NCBI RefSeq assembly: GCF_017874595.1
Contig: NZ_JAGILA010000006.1
Span: 248,001 to 312,000 of the forward strand
DNA: 64,000 bases
DNA from: Sinorhizobium kostiense
Lineage (GTDB): Bacteria > Pseudomonadota > Alphaproteobacteria > Rhizobiales > Rhizobiaceae
Direction: 5' to 3'
Below, piece after piece: positions 10,558-21,400 of this stretch. The translations under genes and the position numbers were made by a program. The notes under the pieces were generated by a model. The model worked only from the letters and a program-made list of their open reading frames with translations, was not told the DNA's origin and did not search any database. Within the stretch, counting starts at the first letter, position 1. Each line of letters opens with the position of its first letter.

Positions 10558-10633
10558 GACGGGCCGGGTTTCCCTGACGATATTGAAGAAACGCTATTTC
10601 GCCCCCATCATATAAGTGGCTTCCGCCAAAGCG

Positions 10634-10660
10634 GGAACCCTGATTCACGTGGAACGTTTT
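10634..10660 (+). promoter_or_regulatory. EcfG/RpoE2-type stress promoter upstream of htpX
   Basis: GGAAC, a 16-base spacer and CGTTTT match the consensus of the alphaproteobacterial general-stress sigma factor (GGAAC-N16-17-CGTT). The -10 element ends 80 bases before the htpX ATG. The match is seen in the sequence; use by RpoE2 is inferred. Confidence 0.65.
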
Positions 10661-10740
10661 CGTCGTGGGTCGGTATGCGCGGGCCTTTGCCGCCGCGCAC
10701 CGTCACTGCGAACGAGAAATGAGATGCCTGGAGACCATTC

Positions 10741-11700
10741 ATGAACCTTGTGCGCACCGCAATGCTGCTTGCCTTCATGACGGCTCTCTTCATGGCCGTC
10801 GGCTTCGTCATCGGCGGCCGGGGCGGCATGATGATCGCCCTTGTGATCGCCGCTGCCATGAACTTCTTCTCCTACTGGAATTCCGATCGCCTCGTCCTGA
10901 GCATGTATCGGGCCCAGGAGGTTGACGAGCGCAGCGCACCGGAATTCTACGGCATCGTTCGCGATCTCGCGAAGAATGCCGGTCTCCCGATGCCGCGCGT
11001 CTATGTGATCGACAGTGCGCAGCCAAATGCCTTTGCCACCGGCCGCAATCCGGAGAATGCGGCGGTCGCCGCTTCAACGGGCCTCCTGCATTCACTCTCC
11101 CATGAGGAGGTTGCGGGCGTCATGGCGCATGAGCTTGCGCATATTCAGCATCGCGACACGCTGACGATGACACTCACGGCAACTCTTGCCGGGGCGATCT
11201 CCATGCTCGGCAATTTCGCTTTCTTCTTCGGCGGTAACCGCGACAACAACAATCCGCTCGGCTTCATCGGCGTGCTGATTGCGATGATCGTCGCGCCGCT
11301 GGCAGCCGCGCTCGTCCAGATGGCGATCAGCCGAACGCGCGAGTATTCCGCCGACCGGCGCGGTGCTGAAATCTGCGGCAATCCGCTCTGGTTGTCCTCG
11401 GCTCTCGCCAAGATCGCCCGTGCAGCCAATGTCATCCACAACGACGATGCGGAGCGCAATCCGGCAACGGCGCACATGTTCATCATCAACCCGCTCTCGG
11501 GCGAGCGGATGGACAATCTCTTCTCGACCCACCCGAATACGGAGAACCGTATTGCGGCGCTCGAGAGAATGGCGCGCGAGATGTCGCTGGGCTCGACGGG
11601 CACCGTTCGCGCTGATAATGCAGTGCGCAAATCGCGCTCTGTCCCGAAAACCGGCTGGGGTCGCGGTGGTTCCGAACCGCCGAAAGGGCCCTGGTCTTAG
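10741..11700 (+). CDS. htpX: zinc metalloprotease HtpX
   Basis: A 319-residue inner-membrane M48 metalloprotease that degrades misfolded membrane proteins. The zinc motif HELAH (HExxH) is present, and the third ligand lies in [10 protein letters not shown]. Two hydrophobic segments at the N-terminus and two more after the active site ([18 protein letters not shown] and the [17 protein letters not shown] region) match the family topology. A stress-type promoter lies upstream. The downstream gene rsmB starts about 107 bases later, across a long inverted repeat, so co-transcription is likely. Confidence 0.95.
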   Translation: MNLVRTAMLLAFMTALFMAVGFVIGGRGGMMIALVIAAAMNFFSYWNSDRLVLSMYRAQEVDERSAPEFYGIVRDLAKNAGLPMPRVYVIDSAQPNAFATGRNPENAAVAASTGLLHSLSHEEVAGVMAHELAHIQHRDTLTMTLTATLAGAISMLGNFAFFFGGNRDNNNPLGFIGVLIAMIVAPLAAALVQMAISRTREYSADRRGAEICGNPLWLSSALAKIARAANVIHNDDAERNPATAHMFIINPLSGERMDNLFSTHPNTENRIAALERMAREMSLGSTGTVRADNAVRKSRSVPKTGWGRGGSEPPKGPWS

Positions 11701-11807
11701 AGCCTTCCTGCCTCTGATCCTGGATGCCCGCCCCCTTTGGTTGGCCCAAGCGGACGGACGTTTGCTTGGCCCAACAACATCGTTTCCATTAGCCAGGAAG
11801 GCTCTAA
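11697..11807 (+). repeat. nested inverted repeat spanning the htpX-rsmB junction
   Basis: A 14-bp perfect inverted repeat (TTAGAGCCTTCCTG and CAGGAAGGCTCTAA) starts at the htpX stop codon and ends one base before the rsmB ATG. Inside it is a second pair of 12-base arms (GTTGGCCCAAGC and GCTTGGCCCAAC) with one mismatch. The right outer arm contains the AGGAAGG ribosome binding site of rsmB, so folding of the mRNA would hide it. Confidence 0.7.
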
Positions 11808-13217
11808 ATGTCCGAAATCAAGAAAACCGATTCGCGACCGAAACGGGCCCAGATGCACAAGCCGCCCCGCAAGGGGGAAGAGCGACCGAGCCCTGTTGCT
11901 GCGTTAAAACCCGGGCTCCAGAGCCGGCAAGCCGCATCCAAGATTTTGGCAGCGGTGATCGAGCGCAAGACGCCACTCGATGGCATGCTCGACCAGGAGC
12001 ACGGCAACCCTGCCTATCGCGCTCTCAGCGATGCCGACCGGGCGCTGGTGCGCGCCATCCTCAACTCGGCCCTCCGCCACCTGCCGCGGATCCGGGCGGC
12101 GATCGCCTCCCTCCTGCAGACGCCTCTGCCGGAAGGCGCTCGGGCGCTTGAACATGTGCTGACGGTTGCCGCCACGCAGATACTCTATCTCGATGTTCCC
12201 GATCATTCCGCCGTTGACCTTGCGGTCGAGCAGGCGCAGTCGGATCCGCGTAACCGCCGGTTTGCCAATCTCGTCAATGCGGTGCTGCGGCGGCTTTCGC
12301 GCGAGAAGCAAGCCATTCTCGAGCGGGTGCGGAGCGTTGCGGCAATGCCGGCCTGGTTCCACGAGCGGCTCGTCGCTCACTATGGTCGCGAGCAGGCGGA
12401 CATGATCTCGGAGGCACAACTCGTTCCGGCCGCTATCGATCTGACGGTCAAGACCGATCCGGCCTCCTGGGCCGAGCGTCTCGGCGGCACGGTCCTGCCG
12501 ACCGGATCGGTGCGGCTGGCGGAATTCTCGGGCTCTGTCCCCTCCTTGCCGGGCTTTGCCGAGGGAGCCTGGTGGGTGCAGGATGCAGCGGCCTCCATTC
12601 CTGCGCGCCTTTTCGGCGGTCTAGCCGGAAAATCGGTGATCGACCTCTGCGCGGCCCCGGGCGGCAAGACGGCGCAGCTCATCCTTGCCGGAGCAAGGGT
12701 GACGGCGCTCGACCAGTCTTCGAGCCGCCTGCGGCGGCTCAGGGGCAATCTCGAGCGGCTCGGCCTCGAGGCCCGGATGAAAGAGATCGACATGGCGGCT
12801 TTCCAGCCGGAGGAGCTCTTCGACGCGGCACTTCTCGACGCTCCCTGCTCCTCCACCGGCACGACCCGGCGCCATCCGGACGTACTGTGGACCAAGGGGC
12901 CGGAGGATGTCGAAAAGCTCGCGCGGCTGCAGGAGCGGCTGCTGCGCCACGCGCTTACCGTCGTCAAACCGGGGGGCTTGGTTGTCTTTTCCAATTGTTC
13001 GCTCGACCCGCGCGAGGGCGAGGAGGTCGTCGCGCGGGTCGTTGCCGACGGTCTCTGCGACCGCGTACCCATTGCCGCCACCGACTGGCCGGGTCTCGAA
13101 GAAGCGATCACCGAGGCTGGCGAGTTCCGCACCACGCCGGCAATGCTGCAGCTTGCACCTCCCTTTGCCGGTGGGCTCGACGGCTTTTTCGCTGCGGTCT
13201 TGCGCCGCAAGCCCTGA
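11808..13217 (+). CDS. rsmB: 16S rRNA (cytosine-967-C5)-methyltransferase RsmB-like
   Basis: A 469-residue two-domain protein: an N-terminal NusB-like RNA-binding domain (about residues 45-180) and a C-terminal SAM-dependent methyltransferase. The SAM loop is seen as CAAPGGKTAQL, and the two cysteines of m5C methyltransferases lie in DAPCSSTG and SNCS. The first 40 residues are a basic, polar extension (MSEIKKTDSRPKRAQ), longer than in E. coli. The start follows an AGGAAGG site that forms one arm of an inverted repeat. Assignment to position 967 rests on the NusB fusion. Confidence 0.9.
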   Translation: MSEIKKTDSRPKRAQMHKPPRKGEERPSPVAALKPGLQSRQAASKILAAVIERKTPLDGMLDQEHGNPAYRALSDADRALVRAILNSALRHLPRIRAAIASLLQTPLPEGARALEHVLTVAATQILYLDVPDHSAVDLAVEQAQSDPRNRRFANLVNAVLRRLSREKQAILERVRSVAAMPAWFHERLVAHYGREQADMISEAQLVPAAIDLTVKTDPASWAERLGGTVLPTGSVRLAEFSGSVPSLPGFAEGAWWVQDAAASIPARLFGGLAGKSVIDLCAAPGGKTAQLILAGARVTALDQSSSRLRRLRGNLERLGLEARMKEIDMAAFQPEELFDAALLDAPCSSTGTTRRHPDVLWTKGPEDVEKLARLQERLLRHALTVVKPGGLVVFSNCSLDPREGEEVVARVVADGLCDRVPIAATDWPGLEEAITEAGEFRTTPAMLQLAPPFAGGLDGFFAAVLRRKP

Positions 13218-13425
13218 GAGGTGCGCCGGCTGCCCGTCAACAGCCAGTTGCACCACGACGATTGACGCCTTCATACCAGGCGCCTATCAATGATGCAGGA
13301 CCAGTCGAAATTTAATCATCTTCGAATCGATTTCCGATCTAAAGTGGGGATTCTGGCGCCCGGGCAGGTCGCTGATCGAGCGTTTCGAGGGTCCGTTGCA
13401 GCAATGAGGAAACCGACGGGCGCCG

Positions 13426-15108
13426 ATGCTGTTTTCCAGTAAACGAAGGCTCCTCTACCTGTATCTGCGCGAAGGCTGGCGTCGCGTTTTGCGCCGGCTC
13501 GCGCTCGGACGCTTTTCGGCGTTCCGCTTCGCCGGCTTCACCCCTGAGCGCCTGATCGTCGCGCCCACGGATCTGAGAGCCGTCGACGGCTTCGTCGCAG
13601 AGGAGATTCTTAATGGGCGCTATCCGCTCGGTGGGCGTGCGCTGGACACCGAGGGCGATTCGCCCTTCGAGATCGACCTGCCGTCGCGCGCCTTCGCAAC
13701 GAAGTTGCACTCTTTCGGTTGGCTGCGCCATCTTCGAGCCGTGCGTGACGAAGCCGGCTTCGTAAAGCTCCGGCAGATCATCGACGACTGGCTTGCCACG
13801 CATGGCCGAAGCATCGGCGGCATCTCTTGGGAAGCGGATGTGGTGGCGCAGCGCATTATCGCCTGGCTGTCGCACTCTCCAGTGGTGCTGCGCAATGCCG
13901 AACGTGGCTTCTATCGCCGCTTCCTCAAAAGTCTGGCCTTGCAGGTCCGTTACCTCCGGCACATCGCCAAGACCGTTCCCGACGGCGAGGCGCGGCTTCG
14001 GGTCCGCATCGCGCTCGCCATGGCCTCTGTGTCGATGCCGGCCTCGGCCTCGGTGATCCGCAAAGCCGCGCGCAGTCTCGATCTCGAGCTGGACCGACAG
14101 ATCCTGCCGGATGGCGGCCACTTCTCCCGCAACCCGCTCGCGGGCCTCGAATTGTTGCTCGACCTGCTGCCGCTGCGCCAGACCTATGTCAATCTCGGCC
14201 ATGACGTGCCGTCGCGTCTCATTCCCTGCATCGATCGAATGTATCCGGCGCTGCGATTCTTCCGCCACCAGAGCGGGGAACTGGCGCTTTTCAACGGCGC
14301 CACCTCGGTGCTCGCGCATGAGCTTGCCTCGGTGCTGCGCTATGACGAGACGGCGGGCGAGCCGTTCCGGTCGCTGCCGCACATGAATTTCGAGCGGCTC
14401 TCGCTTGGTGAGACCGCCATCATTATGGACACCGGGCGGCCGCTTTCGGTCGATCTGTCGCGCGCGGCCCATGCCGGCTATCTCTCCTTTGAGATGTCCT
14501 CGGGGCGGAATCGGTTCATCGTCAATTCCGGCGCGCCGAAATTCGCCGGCGAAAGATTCCGGCAGCTGGCGCGCGCCACCGCCGCGCATTCGACGGTGAC
14601 GGTCAACGACACATCCTCCTGCCGCTTCTCGAAGTCGCCCTATCTCGGACCGATCGTGACCGATGGCCCCTCCCGGGTGGTCTGCGAGCGAAAAGACGAG
14701 CCCGGCCGGATCGAATCCGTGCGGGCGAGCCATGACGGCTATCTCGCGGCCTTCGGCCTGATCCACGAGCGCGACGTCGGGATATTGAACGGTGGCCGGC
14801 TGATCCGCGGCCGGGATCGGCTTTCACGGGCGGATGGGCGCGATCCCGAGGCGGCGGATGCCGTCGCCGTCGCCCGGTTTCATATTCATCCCGCGATCGG
14901 CATGCGCCGGCACGGCGAGAGCGAGGTTTATCTTAGTGCGCCTGACGGCGAGGCCTGGCTCTTTGCCTGTCGCGACGGAGAACTGGCGATCGAGGAGGAT
15001 GTCTTTTTCGCCGATCCGTCCGGCGCTCGGGCGTCATCGCAGATCACCATCAGCTTCCCGGTCGGGTCGCAGCCCGAGATCCAGTGGACGCTGACCCGCG
15101 ACGTTTAG
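13426..15108 (+). CDS. heparinase II/III family protein
   Basis: A 560-residue protein with an alpha-helical N-terminal half followed by a beta-sheet heparinase II/III domain. Recognisable family segments are LPDGGHFSRNPLAGLELLLDL and, later, HAGYLSFEMSSGRNRFIVNSG and ATAAHSTVTVNDTSS. Members cleave acidic polysaccharides by beta-elimination, but many alphaproteobacterial copies are uncharacterised. No clear signal peptide is seen, so its compartment is uncertain. It lies between rsmB and purH, a position I recall for this family in related genomes. Substrate unknown; a cell-envelope or exopolysaccharide role is only a guess. Confidence 0.85.
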   Translation: MLFSSKRRLLYLYLREGWRRVLRRLALGRFSAFRFAGFTPERLIVAPTDLRAVDGFVAEEILNGRYPLGGRALDTEGDSPFEIDLPSRAFATKLHSFGWLRHLRAVRDEAGFVKLRQIIDDWLATHGRSIGGISWEADVVAQRIIAWLSHSPVVLRNAERGFYRRFLKSLALQVRYLRHIAKTVPDGEARLRVRIALAMASVSMPASASVIRKAARSLDLELDRQILPDGGHFSRNPLAGLELLLDLLPLRQTYVNLGHDVPSRLIPCIDRMYPALRFFRHQSGELALFNGATSVLAHELASVLRYDETAGEPFRSLPHMNFERLSLGETAIIMDTGRPLSVDLSRAAHAGYLSFEMSSGRNRFIVNSGAPKFAGERFRQLARATAAHSTVTVNDTSSCRFSKSPYLGPIVTDGPSRVVCERKDEPGRIESVRASHDGYLAAFGLIHERDVGILNGGRLIRGRDRLSRADGRDPEAADAVAVARFHIHPAIGMRRHGESEVYLSAPDGEAWLFACRDGELAIEEDVFFADPSGARASSQITISFPVGSQPEIQWTLTRDV

Positions 15109-15236
15109 GCCCATCGGTACAAATTCCGCTCCTTGTCGCAGCGAAGGTTCCTTCCTCCGGCGAGCTGTGCTAACGGGCAGCCATTCCAATCGCCGCAGCC
15201 ACCAGAAGCTCCGGCGCCGCCACAGGAGCATGGTTG

Positions 15237-16847
15237 ATGGCTGTCGCCTCCAAGAAAATTCCCGCACCGGACGAGGTCCGGGTCAAAACCGCCCTCCTCT
15301 CCGTCTCCGACAAGACCGGGATCATCGAGCTCGCCAGAGCTCTTCACGGGAAGGGCGTCAGGCTGGTTTCGACCGGCGGCACGCATAAGGCGATTTCCGC
15401 GGCCGGCCTACCCGTCAGCGACGTTTCGGAACTGACCGGTTTCCCGGAAATCATGGACGGGCGCGTCAAGACCCTGCACCCCAACGTCCATGGCGGCCTG
15501 CTCGCCATTCGCGACGACCAGGAACACGCGGCAGCGATGAGCGCCCACGGTATCGTGGCGATCGACCTCGCCGTCATCAACCTCTATCCCTTCGAAGAGG
15601 TTCGCGCTGAGGGCGGCGACTATCCGACGACGGTCGAGAACATCGATATCGGCGGCCCGGCAATGATCCGCGCGTCGGCCAAGAACCACGCTTATGTGAC
15701 GATCGTCACGGACCCGGCCGACTATCCGTTGCTCCTCGAGGAAATCGCCGACGGCGCGACGCGCTATGCCTTCCGTCAGAAGATGGCCGCCAAGGCCTAT
15801 GCCCGCACCGCGGCTTACGACGCAGCGATCTCGAACTGGTTCGCGGAGGTGCTCGACGTGCCCATGCCGCGCCACCGCGTGATCGGTGGCGTTCTCAGGG
15901 AGGAGATGCGCTACGGCGAGAACCCGCATCAGAAGGCGGGCTTCTACATCACGGGCGAGAAGCGCCCCGGGGTTGCGACCGCAACGCTCCTGCAGGGCAA
16001 GCAACTTTCCTACAACAACATCAACGACACGGATGCCGCCTACGAGCTGGTCGCCGAATTCCTGCCGGAAAAGGCGCCCGCCTGCGCGATCATCAAGCAC
16101 GCCAATCCCTGCGGCGTCGCCGCCGCGGCGACGCTTGCCGAAGCCTATCGCCGGGCGCTCGCCTGCGATTCCACTTCGGCCTTCGGCGGCATCATCGCGC
16201 TCAACCAGGAGCTCGATGCCGAGACGGCGGAAGAGATCGTCAAGCTCTTCACCGAGGTCATCATCGCGCCTTCGGTGAGCGACGAGGCAAGAGCGATCGT
16301 CGCCCGCAAGCCCAACCTCAGGCTGCTTGCCGCCGGCGGGTTGCCCGATCCACGTGCACCGGGTCTTTCCGCCAAGACGGTTGCCGGCGGCATGCTCGTG
16401 CAGACGCGCGACCACGGCATGGTCGAGGACCTTGAACTGAAGGTGGTGACGAAGCGCGCGCCGACGGCGCAGGAGCTCGAGGACATGAAGTTCGCCTTCA
16501 AGGTGGCAAAGCACGTGAAGTCGAATGCCGTCGTCTATGCCAAGGACGGCCAGACGGCCGGCATCGGCGCCGGCCAGATGAGCCGCGTCGATTCCGCCCG
16601 CATAGCTGCCATCAAGGCGGAGGAGGCGGCCAAGGCGCTCGGCCTCGCAGAGCCGCTGACGCGCGGCTCCGCCGTCGCCTCGGAGGCCTTTCTGCCCTTC
16701 GCCGACGGACTGCTTTCGGCGATTGCAGCCGGCGCCACCGCCGTCATCCAGCCGGGCGGCTCGATGCGCGACGACGAGGTGATCGCCGCGGCGAACGAGC
16801 ACAACGTCGCGATGGTGTTCACGGGGATGCGGCATTTCAGGCACTGA
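15237..16847 (+). CDS. purH: bifunctional AICAR transformylase/IMP cyclohydrolase
   Basis: A 536-residue enzyme for the last two steps of IMP synthesis. The N-terminal IMP cyclohydrolase (MGS-like) domain starts [16 protein letters not shown] and includes STGGTHK. The C-terminal transformylase carries the catalytic lysine-histidine pair in [10 protein letters not shown] chose the ATG eight bases after AGGAG; a TTG one codon earlier is possible. The gene is alone on the plus strand, converging on a transporter gene. A GC-rich hairpin follows its stop but lacks a clear T-run. Confidence 0.96.
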   Translation: MAVASKKIPAPDEVRVKTALLSVSDKTGIIELARALHGKGVRLVSTGGTHKAISAAGLPVSDVSELTGFPEIMDGRVKTLHPNVHGGLLAIRDDQEHAAAMSAHGIVAIDLAVINLYPFEEVRAEGGDYPTTVENIDIGGPAMIRASAKNHAYVTIVTDPADYPLLLEEIADGATRYAFRQKMAAKAYARTAAYDAAISNWFAEVLDVPMPRHRVIGGVLREEMRYGENPHQKAGFYITGEKRPGVATATLLQGKQLSYNNINDTDAAYELVAEFLPEKAPACAIIKHANPCGVAAAATLAEAYRRALACDSTSAFGGIIALNQELDAETAEEIVKLFTEVIIAPSVSDEARAIVARKPNLRLLAAGGLPDPRAPGLSAKTVAGGMLVQTRDHGMVEDLELKVVTKRAPTAQELEDMKFAFKVAKHVKSNAVVYAKDGQTAGIGAGQMSRVDSARIAAIKAEEAAKALGLAEPLTRGSAVASEAFLPFADGLLSAIAAGATAVIQPGGSMRDDEVIAAANEHNVAMVFTGMRHFRH

Positions 16848-16957
16848 AGAGCGAGCGGTGCGGCGTCAACCGCCGCATCGCACCGGGCTGGTACCCGAAC
16901 ACGCCGGCCGGGCGCCCCTACTCTGCGGTAGGGTAAAACCGCCTCCCCGACTGCCTA

Positions 16958-18343
16958 TCACTCCGCCCGATGCGCCGGGTAGGGCGTGCGCAAGAGAATG
17001 ACGAGGCCGACGGCGAGGAAGACGACCAGTGCCGCCATACCGACGCGAGCTGAACCGGTCATCGTGGTGATCGTCGCAACCGAGGCGGGGGCCAGGAACG
17101 AGGTCGCCCGACCGGAGAGTGCGTATAGACCGAAATAGCGGCCGGTCTCGTCGAGCGAGACGCTGCGGGCGAGATAGGAACGCGACGAGGCCTGGACAGG
17201 GCCGAAAGCAATGCCGACGAGCAGACCGTAAACGATATAGGCCTTCTCGGCAGCCGTGCCGAAGAGCCCGCCCGAATCCGCGTCCGGCAGCGTCACCAAT
17301 CCGAACAGGGTGAAGCCGGGGCCGGTGGAGACGATGCCGAGCGTCGCAAACGTGAGGCAGAGGAGGCTGGCTACGACGATCGCCTTTGAGCCAAGCCGCA
17401 TGTCGAGCCGGCTTGCATAGAGGCAGCCGAAGATCGCGACCACATTGAGGATGATCCCGTAAAGGCCGAGTTCCATCGTCTGCCAACCGAACATCCCGGC
17501 GGCAAAGGCGCCGCCAAGCGCAAGCAAGCCATTGACGCCGTCCTGGTAGATCATGCGCGCGATCAGAAAGCGCGTAATGCCCACCCTCTGCTTGAGCTCC
17601 CCGAGCGTGCCCTTGAGCTCATTGAGCCCCAACGCTGTCGCCTGCGCGAGCGAGTTCGTCGCCTTGCCCGCATCTGGCGTGAAGAAAAACATCGGCAGGA
17701 GGAAGATCAGGTACCAGGCGGCGGCGATCGGACCGGTGATGCGAGCATCCTCGCCCCTTGCCGGGTCGAGGCCGAAGAGGGGATCGAGGCCGAGCGCGGT
17801 CTTTCCCGTTTCCGGGCTGCCCGCAACAAATGCGACAATCGCGATCAGCACGATCATGCCGCCGAGATAGCCGAGCCCCCAGGCAATATTGGAGATCCGC
17901 CCCACCTCTTTCGCGCCAACGAGACGCGGCATCATCGAATCATTGAAGACGATGGAAAATTCGGCGGCCACGGTCGCGAGCGCAAGGAAAATGGCAGGAT
18001 AAAGGAGCGGCGAGCCCGGCACGGCGAACCAGAGCATCGCCAGCGATACGATCTTGATCGCGGCGAAGAAGCCGATCCATGGCTTGCGGGGCCCAGTCGC
18101 ATCCGCGACGGCGCCGAGGATCGGCGAAAGAATGGCGATGACGATGCCCGAGACGGCGAGCGTGTACCCCCAGATCGCCTGTCCCTCGGCAGGGTCGTGC
18201 GCCAGCCGGGCAACGAAATAGGGCGCGAAGATGAAGGTGGTGATGACCGTGAAGAAGGGCTGTGCGGCCCAGTCGAACAGCATCCAACCCAGAATGCCGC
18301 GGCGTGAGGCCCCGAACTGCGCCCCTGCTCGTTCCGCCGCCAT
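16958..18343 (-). CDS. MFS transporter, UMF1 family
   Basis: A 461-residue inner-membrane protein with about 12 hydrophobic segments. The opening GWMLFDWAAQPFFTVITTFIFAPYF matches the family signature W-x-x-(Y/F)-D-W-A, shared with the yeast vacuolar protein Atg22, which suggests efflux of amino acids or similar small molecules; no substrate can be read from sequence. I chose the ATG giving MAAERAG; the frame stays open 16 codons upstream. Only about 80 bases separate it from the end of the glutamate dehydrogenase gene on the same strand, so they may share a transcript. Confidence 0.8.
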   Translation of the reverse strand: MAAERAGAQFGASRRGILGWMLFDWAAQPFFTVITTFIFAPYFVARLAHDPAEGQAIWGYTLAVSGIVIAILSPILGAVADATGPRKPWIGFFAAIKIVSLAMLWFAVPGSPLLYPAIFLALATVAAEFSIVFNDSMMPRLVGAKEVGRISNIAWGLGYLGGMIVLIAIVAFVAGSPETGKTALGLDPLFGLDPARGEDARITGPIAAAWYLIFLLPMFFFTPDAGKATNSLAQATALGLNELKGTLGELKQRVGITRFLIARMIYQDGVNGLLALGGAFAAGMFGWQTMELGLYGIILNVVAIFGCLYASRLDMRLGSKAIVVASLLCLTFATLGIVSTGPGFTLFGLVTLPDADSGGLFGTAAEKAYIVYGLLVGIAFGPVQASSRSYLARSVSLDETGRYFGLYALSGRATSFLAPASVATITTMTGSARVGMAALVVFLAVGLVILLRTPYPAHRAE

Positions 18344-18426
18344 TTCCACCTTGGCTCTCCCCTTACACCCGCGCGTGCTGCCGGACGACAATCAGCCCCC
18401 GGGAAGCGCAACCCGGGGGGACTGTG

Positions 18427-21400
18427 TCATTTCGTCCTGCCGCGTGCAAGGTCGCTGAGAAGGCCGGCGGCCACGGCAATCTTCGCAAGCGTGGTCTCCC
18501 CCTTTTCCGTGAGCAGTTTCAGCTGTTCACCAAGGCGCGACAGTCGGGTGCGGTCCTTTTCCTGCCAGGCATGAACGGGATTTCGTTCGGCTTTGTGTGC
18601 GACCAGCGCCGCCGTGGCAACATCGCGCCGCGCTCCGGCGATGTCGGCGATCGCACGCGCCAGTGCCAGTGCCTCGAATTGCTCGCTGGCGGGAACGCGA
18701 TCGGCGGCGGTCAGCAGCCGGTCGATCCCGAGGTTTTCCGTCACGGCGAAATAGGCTTGCGCGGTGCGGGTCAGCGGCTCAGCCGTCTCTGAGGCAATCT
18801 GCATGATCTCGGGCACCAGGGTCATCAGCGAAAGCTCAGCGATCTCCTCGGCAAGCTTCGCCGGCACGCCCCGCTCGATGAAGGAGGCCGCCTTCAGCCG
18901 GGCGCCCTCGGCGCTTTCGCCGGAAGTGGCCCCGCGAACCGTGCCGCGCAGCTTTTGCAGCCCATTCTGGAGCGTTCCGACAGCTTCCGAAACGGGACCC
19001 TCAGCTGCACGGGTGCGCAGCGCCCTTTCGGCAACGAAGGAAAAGATGCGCCCGACTTCCTGGTAAAGCTCGTTCTGGAGCTGCCCGCCGACTTTATTGT
19101 CGAGTGCGTCGATCTCGCCATAGATCCGCGGCAGGTCGAAGCCGTCAAGCGCCAGCACGGCCGCCTTGACGACATCGGCGGAAAGCAGGCCGGTGGCATC
19201 CATCAGCGTTGACACGAAGGCAGGCCCGCCGCGGTTGATCGTTTCGTTTGCGAGCATCGTCGCAATGATCTCACGGCGCAGCCGATGCCCGTGAATGTCG
19301 CCGGCATAGGTCTTGCGCATCTTCGCGGGGAAATAGCCTTCGAGCGTTGCGGTGAAATAGGGGTCGTCCGGCAGCCCGCTCTCGATCAATTCGTCGAACA
19401 GAACCAGCTTCGCATAGGAGAGCAGAACGCCGATCTCGGGACGCGTCAGCGGCTTGCCCGCTTGATAGCGCTCCCCCATCGCCTGGTCCGTCGGCAAGGT
19501 CTCCACCTTGCGGTTGAGGTGGCCGTCGGCCTCGAGCCGTGCCATCAGCCGCGCCAGGGGCGTCCGGTTGGCGAGGCCCTGCCTTTCGGTGAGCGAGATC
19601 GCCAGCGATTGCTGGTAGTTGTTGCGAAGCACGAGGCTGGCGACCTCTTCGGTCATCGATGCCAGCAGGGCGTTGCGCTTCGGCCTGGTGAGGCGGCCGT
19701 CGCGCATGGCGGAGGCGAGCGCGATCTTGATGTTGACCTCGACGTCGGAGGAATTGACGCCCGCCGAATTGTCGATCGCATCGGAATTGCAGCGTCCACC
19801 CGCGAGCGAGTAGCCGATGCGGCCCTTCTGCGTGACGCCGAGATTGGCGCCTTCGCCGATCACCCGGGCGCGCACCTCTTCCGCTGTCACGCGGATCGGA
19901 TCGTTGGCGCGGTCGCCGACTTCCGCATCGGTCTCATTGCTGCCCCGCACATAGGTGCCGATGCCGCCGAACCAGAGAAGGTCGACCGGGCTTTTCAGGA
20001 TGGCGTTCATGATCTCGAACGGCGTTGCCTTCTGCTTGTCGACGCCGATCGCCGCCATGGCCTCCGGCGTCAGCGTCACCAGCTTCTCCGAGCGGGAGAT
20101 GATCATGCCTCCGGGCGAAAGCGCCTTCCGGTCATAGTCCTGCCAGCTCGATCGCGGCAGGTCGAACATGCGCTTGCGCTCGGCGAAGGAGAGGTCGGTG
20201 TCCGGATCCGGATCGATGAAGATGTCGCGATGGTCGAAGGCGGCGACCAGCCGGATTTTCTCCGAAAGCAGCATGCCATTGCCGAAGACGTCGCCCGACA
20301 TGTCGCCGACGCCTGCGACCGTGAAGGGCGTCGTTTGTATGTCGATGTCCATCTCGCGGAAGTGACGCTTGACCGCCTCCCAGGCCCCACGCGCGGTGAT
20401 GCCCATCTTCTTGTGGTCGTAACCGGCAGAGCCGCCGGAGGCGAAGGCGTCATCGAGCCAGAAGCCCGCCTCCTGCGCCAGCGCATTCGCCGTGTCCGAG
20501 AAGGTCGCGGTTCCCTTGTCGGCCGCAACGACGAAGTAGGGGTCGTCGCCGTCGAGCCGTACCGTTTGCGGGGGCGGGACGATATCCTGTCCGACGATGT
20601 TGTCGGTCACCGAGAGCAGGCTGCGGATGAAGGTCTTGTAGGCTTCGGTACCTGCCTTGAAGATTTCGTCGCGGCTGCCGCCGACGGGCAGTTGTTTCGG
20701 ATAGAAGCCCCCCTTGGCGCCGACCGGAACAATAACCGCGTTCTTGACCTGCTGCGCCTTGACGAGGCCCAGCACCTCGGTGCGGTAGTCCTGCGCCCGA
20801 TCGGACCAGCGAAGCCCGCCGCGCGCCACCTTGCCGAAGCGCAGGTGCACGCCCTCGACCTCCGTGCCGTAGACGAATATCTCGCGGAAGGGGCGCGGTT
20901 CCGGCAGGCCCTCGAGCGCCTTCGGATCGAGCTTGACAGCAAGCACCGGGCGGGGCCTCCCCTCCGAATCCCTCTGGAAATAGTTGGTTCTGAGCGTCGC
21001 CTGGATCGCGTTGACGTAGCGGCGCAGGATGCGGTCCTCGTCTAGGCTCGGCACCTTCGAGAGCGCCTCTTCGATGGCCGCGAGCAACGCGTTGGTCTTC
21101 TTCGCTCGCGCCTTCGCCTCGATTTGCGGGTCGAGCCTGGTCGAAAACAGGCGGAAGATATCGGCTGCGATCGCCGGGTACTTGTTCAGCGTATCGGCGA
21201 TATACCCTTGCGAATAGGTGATGCCCGCCTGCCGCAAATAGCGCGCATAGGCGCGCAACACCGTGACCTCGCGGGCGGTGAGCCCCGCCAGCAGGACCAG
21301 CCTGTTGAAATTGTCGTCCTCGATCGTGCCGCTCCAGGCGGCGAGGAAGGCCTCCTCCAGAGCTGGGCCGGTCCTGGCGAGATTGACCTCATGTCCATCG

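Noticed and set aside
19285-21045. A 586-codon plus-strand frame opposite the glutamate dehydrogenase
   Set aside because: Arginine-rich shadow sequence opposite a well-supported 1,595-residue enzyme.
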